NCBI RefSeq assembly: GCF_001766415.1
Contig: NZ_MKXO01000009.1
Span: 1 to 54,026 of the forward strand
DNA from: Exiguobacterium aurantiacum
GTDB taxonomy: Bacteria > Bacillota > Bacilli > Exiguobacteriales > Exiguobacteriaceae
Direction: 5' to 3'
Length of the DNA stretch: 54,026 nucleotides
Position numbers and translations under genes: made by a program. Position 1 is the stretch's first letter. Each line of letters begins with the position of its first letter. Below are positions 1 through 8,533 of this stretch, piece by piece. The notes beneath the pieces are model-generated. The model did not search any database. It had not been told where the DNA came from and saw only the letters and a list, made by a program, of their open reading frames with translations.

Positions 1-204
1 TTCGATGACCCATCCGGTATTAGCCCCGATTTCTCGTGGTTATCCCAGACCTGAGGGCAGGTTCTTTACGTGTTACTCACCCGTCCGCCGCTCATTCCGT
101 CGACTTCCCCCCGAAGGGTTCCGTCGATTTCCTGCGCTCGACTTGCATGTATTAGGCACGCCGCCAGCGTTCGTCCTGAGCCAGGATCAAACTCTCCAAA
201 GAAT
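1..204 (-). rRNA. rrs: 16S ribosomal RNA, 5' end (partial)
   Basis: The reverse strand of 176-195 carries the universal 16S 5' sequence AGAGTTTGATCCTGGCTCAG, followed by the conserved ACGAACGCTGGCGGC. The mature 5' end should lie about eight bases upstream, near 204. Only about 200 bases are in the window and the rest continues off the left edge. Short open frames over this stretch are rRNA artefacts. Confidence 0.98.
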
Positions 205-278
205 TTGATATAGCTCTTGAAAATGACGAAGCTTGCGCTTCAATCAAAAATTGTAAAACTTTTTTTGCCTCATCGTTC

Positions 279-292
279 AGTTTTCAAAGACC
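279..292 (-). promoter_or_regulatory. boxA-like antitermination site in the rrn leader
   Basis: The leader between promoter P2 and the 16S 5' end (about 205-319) contains GGTCTTTGAAAACT on the minus strand, very close to the boxA element of Bacillus rrn leaders. Known role: loading of the NusB-S10 antitermination complex on untranslated rRNA transcripts. The rest of the leader is AT-rich with no gene. Confidence 0.65.
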
Positions 293-319
293 AAATGTTG
301 TCGTGTTAGCGACTTTTTA

Positions 320-348
320 ATAATAGCGAGTTCACTTTTTAAAGTCAA
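320..348 (-). promoter_or_regulatory. rrn promoter P2 (sigma-A)
   Basis: Minus strand: -35 TTGACT at 343-348, 17-base spacer, -10 TATTAT at 320-325. It lies about 115 bases before the 16S 5' end, downstream of P1. Tandem promoters are usual for Bacillales rrn operons. Confidence 0.85.
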
Positions 349-412
349 CCGTTTTTTATTATTTTTTCACTTTTTTTCTGTTGCTCAAATTTGAACAGCA
401 GCGACGTTTATT

Positions 413-441
413 AATATATCAATGCCTGCACTATTCGTCAA
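413..441 (-). promoter_or_regulatory. rrn promoter P1 (sigma-A)
   Basis: Minus strand: -35 TTGACG at 436-441, 17-base spacer, -10 TATATT at 413-418. The bases just upstream (442-480) are A/T tracts that resemble an UP element for the RNA polymerase alpha subunit. The stretch 442-525 holds no gene. Confidence 0.85.
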
Positions 442-524
442 CTGTTTTTCTAAAAAAACTTTGATTGCTTCAAAAATTATTTCGATACGCTTAAATTGGC
501 CGTGGACTCCCTTCTTAACCAATG

Positions 525-552
525 GAAAAGCTCAGGCGAAATCACCTGAGCT
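525..552 (-). terminator. Intrinsic terminator after kbaA
   Basis: An eight-base-pair stem AGCTCAGG/CCTGAGCT with an eight-base loop lies 20 bases after the kbaA stop. The following U tract is short (three or four), so termination may be partial. It separates the salA-kbaA unit from the rrn promoters. Confidence 0.6.
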
Positions 553-571
553 CATCACTGGCAAGAGAACA

Positions 572-1225
572 TTACGACGATTTAGACGAGACGCGTTTCT
601 TCGCCTTTAATGACTCTTTAGGACCACTATTCGATTTTGACACTGCTTCACCGTGCGCTGGCGCTTGGAAGCGATGAAGCATCAACACTTGATAAGCGTT
701 GGCGAACACGAGCGTCGCAAGTGCCGGCCATAGAAGAGCGATCTCATCTGTCGCTTGCAGTGCCGGAATCCACTCAATCAACGTAATGACGATCATCAAG
801 AAGAGCGCAGGGATAAATGCACTCGCGTTCGTCTGTCTCGCCTTGCTCGTCGCTACGATCCACGACACGACGACTAGGACGAGCATCTCTCCGATATAAC
901 GCCACATGTGATCATTTCCAAATGCGAGCATGCGTAGATAGACCGCGTCAAATAACGCGAATACAATCAAGAGCACTTGAACTCGATTCCACAGTTTCGC
1001 TCCACGGAATAAATCCAAGCCGACACGGTGGACGATCAAGTAGGCAAAAAAGCCCATCATACTGATTCCCGTCCACGTGCTCGAGTAACTGAGTGCCGTC
1101 ACGATCGCTTCCCACGACTGACTGACCAAATAACCCGGATTGGCGAGTAAATTCATCAGGAACCCAAATAGCGTCCCAAAAACGAGTGTCGTCCAAAACA
1201 AACGTAAAAAACCTTGTACTTTCAT
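572..1225 (-). CDS. kbaA: KbaA-like membrane protein (KinB-signalling pathway activation)
   Basis: A 217-residue integral membrane protein with about five or six hydrophobic segments and a basic, serine-rich cytoplasmic-looking tail (last 25 residues, many K and S). Its place directly behind salA matches kbaA of Bacillus, where KbaA is needed for KinB-dependent phosphorelay signalling at sporulation onset. Length is slightly above the roughly 200 residues of the Bacillus protein. It follows salA by 11 bases and is presumably cotranscribed. The assignment rests on position and topology plus the conserved start (hydrophobic region with FWTTLVFGTLFGF). In a lineage that appears not to sporulate its present role is unknown. 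Confidence 0.75.
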   Translation of the reverse strand: MKVQGFLRLFWTTLVFGTLFGFLMNLLANPGYLVSQSWEAIVTALSYSSTWTGISMMGFFAYLIVHRVGLDLFRGAKLWNRVQVLLIVFALFDAVYLRMLAFGNDHMWRYIGEMLVLVVVSWIVATSKARQTNASAFIPALFLMIVITLIEWIPALQATDEIALLWPALATLVFANAYQVLMLHRFQAPAHGEAVSKSNSGPKESLKAKKRVSSKSS

Positions 1226-1236
1226 CTGCTAACCAT

Positions 1237-2268
1237 TCACCCTTCTATTTGTTGAATGACCGATTGCGCCAATTCATCATATGTTGTCTCAAACGGATGC
1301 CCATCCCGGTAGACCGAAGGCGCAAAGTCGTCTTCATTGTCATACGGCTGACCGAGCGGGATTTGCGCGAGCAGTTTACTCTTGAGCGCTTCTGATAATT
1401 TTTCGCCGCCGCCGTAACCGAAGACGTATTCTTTCTCGCCCGTTACCTTGCTCTCGAAGTACGCCATATTCTCAATGATTCCGAGCACTTTATGGTTCGT
1501 CTTGATTGCCATCGCACCCGCTCGAGCCGCGACGAACGCAGCGGTCGCGTGAGGTGTCGTTACAATCAACTCCTGGCATGACGGGAGCATCGAGTGGATA
1601 TCAAGCGCGACGTCACCTGTCCCTGGCGGTAAATCGAGCAACAAGTAGTCGAGGTCGCCCCACTCCACATCATTGAAGAAGTTGTTGAGCATCTTCCCGA
1701 GCATCGGTCCGCGCCAGATGACCGGCGCATTGTCTTCGACGAAGAAGCCCATCGAGATGACTTTTACCCCGAACCGCTCGACCGGGATGATTTTTTCACC
1801 TCGGACGACGGGACGTTCTTCAATCCCGAGCATGTCCGGGACACTGAACCCGTAAATATCGGCATCGATCAAGCCGACCTTTTTACCGGCACGTGCTAAC
1901 GCGACCGCCAAGTTGACCGACACCGTCGACTTCCCGACGCCGCCTTTTCCTGAGGCGATTGCTATGAACGTCGTTCCTGAGTTTTCACGAAGGATAGCCG
2001 GTTTTGTCGCTTCTTTTAAACTTTCGTCATTTAGCGCTTCGAAACGAAGGCCGACCGTCTTAAAGCCTTTTCCTTTCAGCAATGTGACGATCTCTTGCTG
2101 CAGCTGAAGCTGCTCCCCGCTCCCGGTCTGACCGAGCGCCACTTTCACGCTGACATAGTCTTCTTTAATTCGGACGTCTTTCACGCCAGCTGTATCTCCA
2201 AGCGTACGATTGATCGTCGGATCGACCAATCCTGCTAATTCTTCACGAACTTGTTCTACTGTAAGCAT
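1237..2268 (-). CDS. salA: Mrp/SalA family P-loop ATPase
   Basis: 343 residues. An N-terminal DUF59/MIP18-like domain (about 1-80) precedes a Mrp/NBP35 ATPase with deviant Walker A GKGGVGKST at 107-115 and the switch motif DADIYGFS. Family roles are Fe-S cluster carrying (ApbC/Mrp) or, for Bacillus SalA, regulation of scoC and exoprotease genes. The CXXC motif of Fe-S carrier Mrp proteins is absent; the matching region reads YFESKVTGEKEYVFG, which favours a SalA-type role. The start at 2268 was chosen over an upstream in-frame codon because GGGGG precedes it and the upstream part runs into the rpsI terminator. kbaA follows 11 bases later. Confidence 0.9.
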   Translation of the reverse strand: MLTVEQVREELAGLVDPTINRTLGDTAGVKDVRIKEDYVSVKVALGQTGSGEQLQLQQEIVTLLKGKGFKTVGLRFEALNDESLKEATKPAILRENSGTTFIAIASGKGGVGKSTVSVNLAVALARAGKKVGLIDADIYGFSVPDMLGIEERPVVRGEKIIPVERFGVKVISMGFFVEDNAPVIWRGPMLGKMLNNFFNDVEWGDLDYLLLDLPPGTGDVALDIHSMLPSCQELIVTTPHATAAFVAARAGAMAIKTNHKVLGIIENMAYFESKVTGEKEYVFGYGGGEKLSEALKSKLLAQIPLGQPYDNEDDFAPSVYRDGHPFETTYDELAQSVIQQIEG

Positions 2269-2299
2269 GTCATTTCCCCCTAATTTCTGTCTCGATAAC

Positions 2300-2308
2300 A
2301 GTATATCA
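2300..2308 (-). promoter_or_regulatory. Extended -10 promoter for salA-kbaA
   Basis: Minus strand TGA-TATACT gives an extended -10 element about 35 bases before the salA start, downstream of the rpsI terminator. No good -35 hexamer is visible at 16-18 bases. Confidence 0.5.
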
Positions 2309-2354
2309 AAAAAAGCGTTTTCTTGAGGGAACGAAAACCAACTATTTCTCGAGC

Positions 2355-2392
2355 AACAAAAAAACTCTCCGCCCATAAAGGGCGAAGAGTTT
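2355..2392 (-). terminator. Intrinsic terminator of the rplM-rpsI operon
   Basis: Long stem AAACTCTTCGCCC/GGGCGGAGAGTTT with a four-base loop, followed by a run of U, located 20 bases after the rpsI stop. Confidence 0.9.
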
Positions 2393-2411
2393 AGACCAAA
2401 CTGTTCGAAGA

Positions 2412-2804
2412 TTAACGCTTCGAGAACTGTGGTGCGCGACGTGCTGCTTTAAGACCGTATTTTTTACGCTCTTTCATACGTGCGTCACGAGTCAAGAAGC
2501 CTTTTTCTTTGAGGCTTGGACGGAATTCTGGGTCCGCTTGAAGAAGCGCACGTGATACGCCGTGGCGAATCGCTCCAGCTTGTCCAGTGAATCCACCACC
2601 GTTAACGTTAACGATGATATCGTATTTACCTTCTGTTTCAGTCAATACGAGTGGTGATTTTGCCATCATGATCAAAGTCTCATGACCGAAGTATTCTGAA
2701 ATATCACGGCCATTTACAACAACTTTGCCGTCACCTGCAACGAGGTGAACACGAGCCACCGAGTGCTTGCGGCGGCCAGTTCCGTAGTAACGTACATCTG
2801 CCAT
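2412..2804 (-). CDS. rpsI: 30S ribosomal protein S9
   Basis: 130 residues, the usual length for bacterial uS9. It sits in the head of the small subunit; the C-terminal tail ends in Lys-Arg (FSKR), the family's hallmark, which reaches the phosphate of P-site tRNA. The gene follows rplM by 25 bases with a GGAGG ribosome-binding site, and a strong terminator closes the two-gene operon. Confidence 0.98.
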   Translation of the reverse strand: MADVRYYGTGRRKHSVARVHLVAGDGKVVVNGRDISEYFGHETLIMMAKSPLVLTETEGKYDIIVNVNGGGFTGQAGAIRHGVSRALLQADPEFRPSLKEKGFLTRDARMKERKKYGLKAARRAPQFSKR

Positions 2805-2829
2805 CGTTTAGTTCCTCCTTGTGTCCCGA

Positions 2830-3267
2830 TTAACCGCGAAGTTCGTAAACTTCTGGTTTTTGTGCTTCGTGGTTGTGCTCAGCTCCAGCGTAAACGTGGA
2901 GTTTAGTGAATTGTTGACGACCGAGTGATCCTTTTGGAAGCATCCCTTTGATCGCGAGTTCAAGCATACGCTCTGGGCGTTTTGCAAGAAGCTCTTTTGC
3001 AGTTTGTGATTTCAAGCCGCCTGGATGACCTGAATGACGGTAGTACATCTTGTCGTTCAGTTTGTTACCAGTCAATTTGACTTTCTCAGCGTTGATGATG
3101 ATGACGTGGTCTCCGCAATCAACGTGTGGTGTGAAAGTTGGCTTGTGCTTACCGCGAAGAAGTGATGCTACTTCACTAGTCATACGACCGAGTGTTTTGC
3201 CTTCTGCATCGATAAGGTGCCATTTGCGTTCTACTTCAGATGCTTTAGCCATGAATGTCGTGCGCAT
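2830..3267 (-). CDS. rplM: 50S ribosomal protein L13
   Basis: 145 residues with the family landmarks [13 protein letters not shown] near the N terminus and the YRHSGHPGG segment in the middle. L13 is an early-assembly 23S rRNA binder. The start at 3267 has GGAGGT seven bases upstream; an inner ATG at residue 6 has none. It is first in the rplM-rpsI operon, driven by a promoter that overlaps the truA stop. In other bacteria L13 represses its own operon through the leader. Confidence 0.98.
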   Translation of the reverse strand: MRTTFMAKASEVERKWHLIDAEGKTLGRMTSEVASLLRGKHKPTFTPHVDCGDHVIIINAEKVKLTGNKLNDKMYYRHSGHPGGLKSQTAKELLAKRPERMLELAIKGMLPKGSLGRQQFTKLHVYAGAEHNHEAQKPEVYELRG

Positions 3268-3284
3268 GTGGAATACCTCCTAAA

Positions 3285-3390
3285 ATGTCTGTTCATTTGA
3301 ATTTTTTAATGCTTGTTTGATGCTTTATCATAATCCTAGTTTACGGGGCTAAGATTGTGGTTCATCTCTCAATGTGAAAATGAAATGCCA
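3285..3390 (-). promoter_or_regulatory. Candidate L13 autoregulatory leader
   Basis: About 120 untranslated bases lie between the promoter and the rplM ribosome-binding site, much longer than needed for initiation. Bacillus has an L13 leader RNA at this place. I did not find a strong hairpin by eye, so this call rests mainly on position. Confidence 0.35.
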
Positions 3391-3396
3391 ATGAAT

Positions 3397-3425
3397 ATGA
3401 TACGTTTTTACAAGGGGAATGTCAA
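3397..3425 (-). promoter_or_regulatory. Sigma-A promoter of rplM-rpsI, overlapping the truA stop
   Basis: Minus strand: -35 TTGACA at 3420-3425, 17-base spacer, -10 TATCAT at 3397-3402. The TGA stop of truA is part of the -35 hexamer. Confidence 0.85.
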
Positions 3426-4162
3426 TCTACTTTTTTATAATTCACATTCCATAAATATAAACCGTGCGGTGGAGCCGTAATCCCAGCACTGCGGCGGTCT
3501 TTCGCCGCGAGCATTCGACTCACATCGGCCGGCTCATACTTCCCTCTGCCAACCTCCATTAACGTACCGACCATAATCCGGACTTGGTTGTACAGAAAGC
3601 CGGATCCGACGAACCGAAAGTACATTTCGTCTCCCGCCTCAACGAGTTCCGCTTCATAAATCGTGCGGACACGGTCCACCACTTCTGACTTCGTCACCGA
3701 AAACGAAGTGAAATCATGTGTCCCGACGAGTGACCGGAGCGCTTGACGCATCCGTTCCCGGTCAAGCGCATACGTCACCGTCACGGCATGATGGCGGCGG
3801 AACGGATCAACGTCAGTGCGAATGAAGTAACGATACTCTTTCCGTTTCGCACCATAGCGGGCATGGAAAGAAGCATCTACTTCTTCGGCCGAACAAACAA
3901 GGATATCATCTGGCAACATCGCGTTCAACGCTTTGACGAAGCGATCTGCCGGCATCGATAAATGCGTATCGAAGTGGATGACCTGACCTTTAGCGTGGAC
4001 ACGGGCGTCCGTCCGCCCAGAAGCGACGACTTTCACCGCTTGACCATGCATCTTCGCAAGAACCGTCTCGACTTCGGCCTGAACCGTATTGCCGTTCGGC
4101 TGGACTTGATAGCCCGCATAATTCGTCCCATCATAAGCAATCGTCAATTTAACCCGTCTCAT
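3422..4162 (-). CDS. truA: tRNA pseudouridine(38-40) synthase TruA
   Basis: 246 residues. TruA isomerises U38-U40 in the anticodon arm of tRNAs. The catalytic aspartate lies in GRTDARVHAKGQVIHF (about residues 57-72). Most family members have GRTDAGVHA; here the glycine after TDA is arginine, encoded CGT. The start at 4162 overlaps the ecfT stop by four bases (ATGA) and gives the family length; an upstream in-frame start would add 26 unrelated residues. Last gene of the ecfA1-ecfA2-ecfT-truA string, all of which overlap. Confidence 0.95.
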   Translation of the reverse strand: MRRVKLTIAYDGTNYAGYQVQPNGNTVQAEVETVLAKMHGQAVKVVASGRTDARVHAKGQVIHFDTHLSMPADRFVKALNAMLPDDILVCSAEEVDASFHARYGAKRKEYRYFIRTDVDPFRRHHAVTVTYALDRERMRQALRSLVGTHDFTSFSVTKSEVVDRVRTIYEAELVEAGDEMYFRFVGSGFLYNQVRIMVGTLMEVGRGKYEPADVSRMLAAKDRRSAGITAPPHGLYLWNVNYKKVD

Positions 4163-4950
4163 CCTATCCCTCGCAATCCAATCAATATGAGCGTCAAGCA
4201 GACAAACACGATCAACAATCCGGTATCGCGCCGTTCCCACGTCATCTCACGCCATCTCGTCCGCCCTTCACCCCCACGGTACCCGCGAGCTTCCATCGCC
4301 GTGGCAAGGTCCTCAGCCCTCTTAAACGCGGACACGAACAACGGGATCATGAGCGGGACGACCGCTTTTAACCGATCTTTAATCGGACCACTCTTCAAAT
4401 CGACGCCTCGTGCCTGTTGCGCCTTCATGATGCGATCCGTCTCGTCGGCTAGCGTCGGCAAGAAACGAAGCGAGATGGACAGCATCAGGGCGATCTCGTG
4501 TGCCGGCACTCGTATGCGTTCGAGGGGACGAAGACCGGCTTCAATCGAATCGGTCAGTTCCATCGGCGTCGTCGTCAAGGTGACGAGCGTCGTCAACATG
4601 ACGAGATAGAAGAAACGGAGCGAGACGATCAAGCCCATTCTCACCCCTTCCGAATAAATCGAGAACGGACCGAGTGAAACGAGCAACGTCCCTTCCCGAT
4701 TAAAGAACAGTTGCAACAGGAGTGTGAACACGATCAAAAATAAAATCATTTTCAACCCGTTCCATAAATAGCGCCATGACAACTGAGACAATTTGACCGC
4801 AAATAACGTGAACGCGAGTAAAAACACGTTCGTCCACAAATTGTCGGCCAAGAAGACGACTGGAATAAACCCGAGGATGAACAGCGTTTTGGCCCGAGCG
4901 TCAAGTGTGTGCAGCCATGAATGACCGGGAATGTATTGCCCGATGATCAT
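4159..4950 (-). CDS. ecfT: ECF transporter transmembrane component EcfT
   Basis: 263 residues, with several membrane segments in the first two thirds and two Ala-Arg-Gly motifs (QQARGVD and MEARGYRGG) that form the coupling helices contacting the EcfA ATPases. It is the shared scaffold of group II energy-coupling-factor importers, pairing with various substrate-binding S components for vitamins and metals. It overlaps ecfA2 by four bases (ATGA) and truA by four. No S component is encoded nearby, as expected for a shared module. Confidence 0.96.
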   Translation of the reverse strand: MIIGQYIPGHSWLHTLDARAKTLFILGFIPVVFLADNLWTNVFLLAFTLFAVKLSQLSWRYLWNGLKMILFLIVFTLLLQLFFNREGTLLVSLGPFSIYSEGVRMGLIVSLRFFYLVMLTTLVTLTTTPMELTDSIEAGLRPLERIRVPAHEIALMLSISLRFLPTLADETDRIMKAQQARGVDLKSGPIKDRLKAVVPLMIPLFVSAFKRAEDLATAMEARGYRGGEGRTRWREMTWERRDTGLLIVFVCLTLILIGLRGIG

Positions 4951-5825
4951 ATGGCTCCCCCCTTTCTCAACTCGGCCGCAATCCAGTCCGCCAGTTCGAC
5001 TTCCGTCCGAAGGGATGGAGGCTCGACCCCGAACGCCGGTGCGAGTTCAAGCGCGAGCCGAAGCACGTTCGGGACGTCGAGTTGCAACGAGCGAACGAGT
5101 GACTCGTCCTTGAACAGTTCGAACGGGTCACCATCGAAGGCGACTCGTCCTTGTTCCATGACGACGACACGTTCCGCATACGTCAACACGTCATCCATGT
5201 CATGCGAGACGAGGATGAGCGTCAAGTCGAGTTCTTCTTTTAAACGTTTAAACAGTGCCAGCATGTCTTGACGGCCGAGCGGGTCGAGTCCTGCCGTCGG
5301 TTCATCGACGACTAAGACGTCCGGACGGCTCGCGAGCACGCCCGCAATCGCGACGCGTCGCATCTGTCCGCCCGACAAATCGAACGGGGAACGGTCCCAT
5401 AACGTTTCATCGAGACCGACAAGGCGCAGGGCCGCATGGGCCCGTTCTTTCGACTCGGCCTCCGTCGCACCGAAGTTGCGGGGACCAAACATAACGTCGC
5501 GTTCGACCGTCTCTTCAAACAGTTGATGCTCGGGATACTGAAAGACGAGCCCAACGCGGCGCCGAAGCGGAAGCAAACTTTGCTTTTTATCGCGACGCTT
5601 CGTAATCGCACGTACTGTAATGTCATCCACGACGACACGACCTTTTGTCGGTCGCAGTAAGCCGTTCATATGCTGAACGAGTGTCGATTTCCCAGAGCCG
5701 GTATGGCCAAGAAACGCAACAAGCGCCCCCGACGGAATAAATACATTCACATCGCGCAGCGCGGTTCGTTCAAACGGAGTATTCAATTGATAAAGGTATG
5801 TCACTTCTTCAATGCTAATCGGCAT
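4947..5825 (-). CDS. ecfA2: ECF transporter ATPase EcfA2
   Basis: 292 residues, ABC ATPase. Walker A GHTGSGKST at 40-48, signature LSGGQMRR, Walker B VLVVDEPTAGLD and the H-loop VSHDMDDV are all present. The second of the two ECF ATPases; it forms a heterodimer with EcfA1 and sits on EcfT. The start overlaps the end of ecfA1 by 25 bases, suggesting translational coupling. The C-terminal third is the helical domain typical of ECF ATPases, with no sign of decay. Confidence 0.96.
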   Translation of the reverse strand: MPISIEEVTYLYQLNTPFERTALRDVNVFIPSGALVAFLGHTGSGKSTLVQHMNGLLRPTKGRVVVDDITVRAITKRRDKKQSLLPLRRRVGLVFQYPEHQLFEETVERDVMFGPRNFGATEAESKERAHAALRLVGLDETLWDRSPFDLSGGQMRRVAIAGVLASRPDVLVVDEPTAGLDPLGRQDMLALFKRLKEELDLTLILVSHDMDDVLTYAERVVVMEQGRVAFDGDPFELFKDESLVRSLQLDVPNVLRLALELAPAFGVEPPSLRTEVELADWIAAELRKGGAI

Positions 5826-6637
5826 AGATGGTTCACCAACTCCGAATGTTGTAGCATCAGACGATCGAGTGGTATGCCCCGTTCCTTCAGTTCGAGTTGC
5901 ATCCGTACGATAAACGGCACATCCAATTGGATGGCACGTAACGCTTCCGGATTTCTAAACACGTCTTCTGGTGTACCGGTCATTGCGATTTTCCCTTTAG
6001 ACAGGGCAATGATACGGTCGGCAAACAACACTTCGTCGAGCTCGTGTGTAATGGCGACAACGGTCATCCCTTCTGAGACGAGCTGTTGTACCGTTTGTAA
6101 CACCTCTTTACGCCCAATCGGGTCGAGCATCGAGGTAGCTTCATCGAGCACGAGGACATGCGGGCGCATTGCGAGAGCCGAAGCAATCGCAACACGCTGC
6201 TTTTGTCCACCGGATAACTGATGCGGTTCACGGTCCGCTAGTTCCGATAATCCAACGCGCGCTAGACTGTCATCAATTCGACGAACCATTTCTTGACGTG
6301 GAAGTCCCATGTTTTCGAGAGAGAACGCCACATCATCGCGCACGGTCGCCCCGACAAACTGATTGTCGGGATTTTGGAAGACGACACCGATCCGTTTACG
6401 AACGTCCCACACGTCTGTGGCGTCCGTCGGATCGAGCGTCTCAACCCGGACCTCTCCTTCCTGAGGAAGCAAAAGCCCGTTCCACAACTTCGTCAAAGTC
6501 GACTTGCCGGAACCATTATGGCCAACGATGGCGAGCCATTCCCCTTTGTATACATCGAGTGACAACCCGTCTAAGGCTGGCTCGGTTTGTCCCGGGTAAC
6601 GAAACACGACATCACGTACCATAATTTGAGATTCCAT
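5801..6637 (-). CDS. ecfA1: ECF transporter ATPase EcfA1
   Basis: 278 residues, ABC ATPase. Walker A GHNGSGKST at 39-47, Q-loop VVFQNPDNQF (typical of ECF/CbiO ATPases), signature LSGGQKQR, Walker B VLVLDEATSMLD and H-loop ITHELDE. First gene of the ECF module, placed directly behind rplQ as in Bacillus. A 9-bp hairpin lies between rplQ and this gene, so its dose may be set by partial readthrough of the alpha operon. Confidence 0.96.
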   Translation of the reverse strand: MESQIMVRDVVFRYPGQTEPALDGLSLDVYKGEWLAIVGHNGSGKSTLTKLWNGLLLPQEGEVRVETLDPTDATDVWDVRKRIGVVFQNPDNQFVGATVRDDVAFSLENMGLPRQEMVRRIDDSLARVGLSELADREPHQLSGGQKQRVAIASALAMRPHVLVLDEATSMLDPIGRKEVLQTVQQLVSEGMTVVAITHELDEVLFADRIIALSKGKIAMTGTPEDVFRNPEALRAIQLDVPFIVRMQLELKERGIPLDRLMLQHSELVNHLCRLALKK

Positions 6638-6661
6638 CTGTCGACTCCTTTCCGATGTGGA

Positions 6662-6692
6662 AACAGGGCAATACGTGACCGCATGCCCTGTT
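6662..6692 (-). terminator. Hairpin between rplQ and ecfA1, possible weak terminator
   Basis: Perfect nine-base-pair stem AACAGGGCA/TGCCCTGTT with a 13-base loop, followed by only three U. The weak U run argues for partial termination or 3'-end protection of the ribosomal transcript rather than full stop. Confidence 0.45.
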
Positions 6693-6706
6693 GACTGCCT
6701 AATGAA

Positions 6707-7060
6707 TTAGACGAGTTCGATGATTACGACTTCCGCACCGTCACCGCGGCGTGGGCCGACTTTCATGATGCGTGTGTATCCACCTTGACGTTCAGCGTAG
6801 CGTGGTGCCACGTCTTCGAACAATTTTTGGATTGCGTTTTTCTCTCCAGCGCTCTCTTTGCGAACGAATGAAGCTACTTGACGACGGGCATGAAGATCGC
6901 CACGTTTTCCAAGAGTGATTAATTTTTCAACGACTGGGCGAAGTTCTTTCGCTTTTTGTTCAGTTGTTTGAATGCGCTCGTTGATAATAAGGTCAGTTGC
7001 AAGATCACGCAAAAGAGCCTTGCGTTGCGAGCTTGTACGGCCAAGTTTCGAATAAGCCAT
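6707..7060 (-). CDS. rplQ: 50S ribosomal protein L17
   Basis: 117 residues with the family opening [22 protein letters not shown]17 binds 23S rRNA near the outer rim of the exit tunnel. The bacterial form with the C-terminal GGYTRI and VIIELV segments is complete. It follows rpoA by 24 bases and is the last ribosomal gene of the alpha operon. Confidence 0.98.
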   Translation of the reverse strand: MAYSKLGRTSSQRKALLRDLATDLIINERIQTTEQKAKELRPVVEKLITLGKRGDLHARRQVASFVRKESAGEKNAIQKLFEDVAPRYAERQGGYTRIMKVGPRRGDGAEVVIIELV

Positions 7061-7084
7061 TACATTTCCCTCCTTCGGTTGAAC

Positions 7085-8029
7085 TTAGTCTTCTTTACGC
7101 AAGCCCAAACCGAGCTCGTCCAACTTGAGTTGAACTTCTTCGAGTGATTTACGTCCGAGGTTACGGACTTTCATCATCTCTTCCTCTGATTTGTTTGCGA
7201 GTTCTTGAACAGTGTTGATGCCGGCGCGCTTCAAGCAGTTGTACGAACGAACTGAGAGATCGAGTTCTTCGATCGTCATTTCAAGTACTTTTTCTTTTTG
7301 GTCTTCTTCTTTCTCGACCATAATTTCTGCGTTGAGAGCTTCGTCAGTCAAACCAACAAAGATATTCAAGTGTTCTGTCAAAATTTTCGCTCCAAGCGAT
7401 ACTGCTTCTTCCGGACGGATTGAACCATCTGTCCACACGTCTAATAGAAGCTTATCGAAGCTAGCATCTTGACCGACACGTGTTTTGTCTACTTCGTAGT
7501 TCACGCGTTGAATCGGTGTATAGATCGAATCGATTGGAATGACACCAATCGGCATATCATCACGTTTGTTATCTTCTGCCTGGACGTAACCACGACCACG
7601 GCGAGCAGTCAAACGCATGCGAAGCGTCGCATTGTCAGCGAGAGTCGCGATGTGGAGCTCAGGATTCAAGATTTCAACGTCGCTATCATGGGTAATGTCT
7701 GCCGCAGTGACAGCACCGGCACTTGAAACGTTAATCTCAAGCGTTTTCTCTTCTTCCGAGTACACTTTGAGCGCTAACTTCTTGAGGTTTAAAACAATTT
7801 GGGTGACGTCTTCGACGACTCCGTCAATCGTTGAGAACTCGTGAAGCACGCCATCGATTTGAACCGCCGTAATCGCTGCACCAGGAAGCGATGACAATAA
7901 AATTCGACGCAGTGAGTTGCCGAGAGTAGTGCCATATCCACGTTCAAGCGGTTCCACCACGAATTTACCAAACGTAGCATCCTCGCTGATTTCGACCGTT
8001 TCGATCTTTGGTTTTTCAATCTCGATCAT
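7085..8029 (-). CDS. rpoA: RNA polymerase alpha subunit
   Basis: 314 residues, equal to Bacillus RpoA. The N-terminal dimerisation domain (about 1-230) nucleates polymerase assembly; the C-terminal domain (about 245-314, [19 protein letters not shown] and [13 protein letters not shown]) binds UP elements and activators. The start at 8029 (MIEIEKPK) is preceded by AAGGAGGGG; an upstream codon would add ten residues not seen in the family. A small GCAA-tetraloop hairpin (GCAGC/GCTGC) lies in the 92-base gap before it. Confidence 0.98.
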   Translation of the reverse strand: MIEIEKPKIETVEISEDATFGKFVVEPLERGYGTTLGNSLRRILLSSLPGAAITAVQIDGVLHEFSTIDGVVEDVTQIVLNLKKLALKVYSEEEKTLEINVSSAGAVTAADITHDSDVEILNPELHIATLADNATLRMRLTARRGRGYVQAEDNKRDDMPIGVIPIDSIYTPIQRVNYEVDKTRVGQDASFDKLLLDVWTDGSIRPEEAVSLGAKILTEHLNIFVGLTDEALNAEIMVEKEEDQKEKVLEMTIEELDLSVRSYNCLKRAGINTVQELANKSEEEMMKVRNLGRKSLEEVQLKLDELGLGLRKED

Positions 8030-8121
8030 CTGAACCCCTCCTTGAGTGTATCCTGCCACGCAGCTTGCGCTGCATTGTATATGTTGTTCGTGCTAGGTAA
8101 GCCCATCACACGCACAAACGA

Positions 8122-8517
8122 TTATACGCGGCGACGTTTTGGAGGGCGGCAACCGTTGTGCGGAACAGGTGTTACGTCACGGATTGCAGTTACTTCAAGA
8201 CCAGTAGCTTGGAGGGCACGGATTGCCGCTTCACGTCCAGCACCAGGACCTTTAACGTTAACTTCTACTGTACGCATACCGTTGTCCATTGCAACTTTCG
8301 CTGCAGTTTCAGCAGCCAATTGTGCTGCGAACGGTGTCGATTTACGTGATCCTCTAAATCCAAGGTTACCAGAAGTAGCCCATGAGATCGCGTTACCTTG
8401 CGTGTCAGTGATTGTGATGATTGTGTTGTTAAATGTAGAACGGATGTGTACCACACCGACTTCAATATGCTTTTTGACTTTACGTTTTGAACGTACATTT
8501 TGCTTACGTTTCGCCAT
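8122..8517 (-). CDS. rpsK: 30S ribosomal protein S11
   Basis: 131 residues; conserved core [15 protein letters not shown] and the C-terminal [17 protein letters not shown]11 lies on the platform near the mRNA exit and E site. It follows rpsM by 16 bases, with a GGAGG site before the start. Confidence 0.98.
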   Translation of the reverse strand: MAKRKQNVRSKRKVKKHIEVGVVHIRSTFNNTIITITDTQGNAISWATSGNLGFRGSRKSTPFAAQLAAETAAKVAMDNGMRTVEVNVKGPGAGREAAIRALQATGLEVTAIRDVTPVPHNGCRPPKRRRV

Positions 8518-8533
8518 TGTTCAATTCCCTCCT

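Noticed and set aside
5-208. Plus-strand open frame at the left edge
   Set aside because: It is antisense to the 16S rRNA gene; the sequence is explained entirely by rRNA.
3962-4609. 215-codon plus-strand frame opposite truA and ecfT
   Set aside because: A mirror frame of two well-identified genes, with no domain features of its own.
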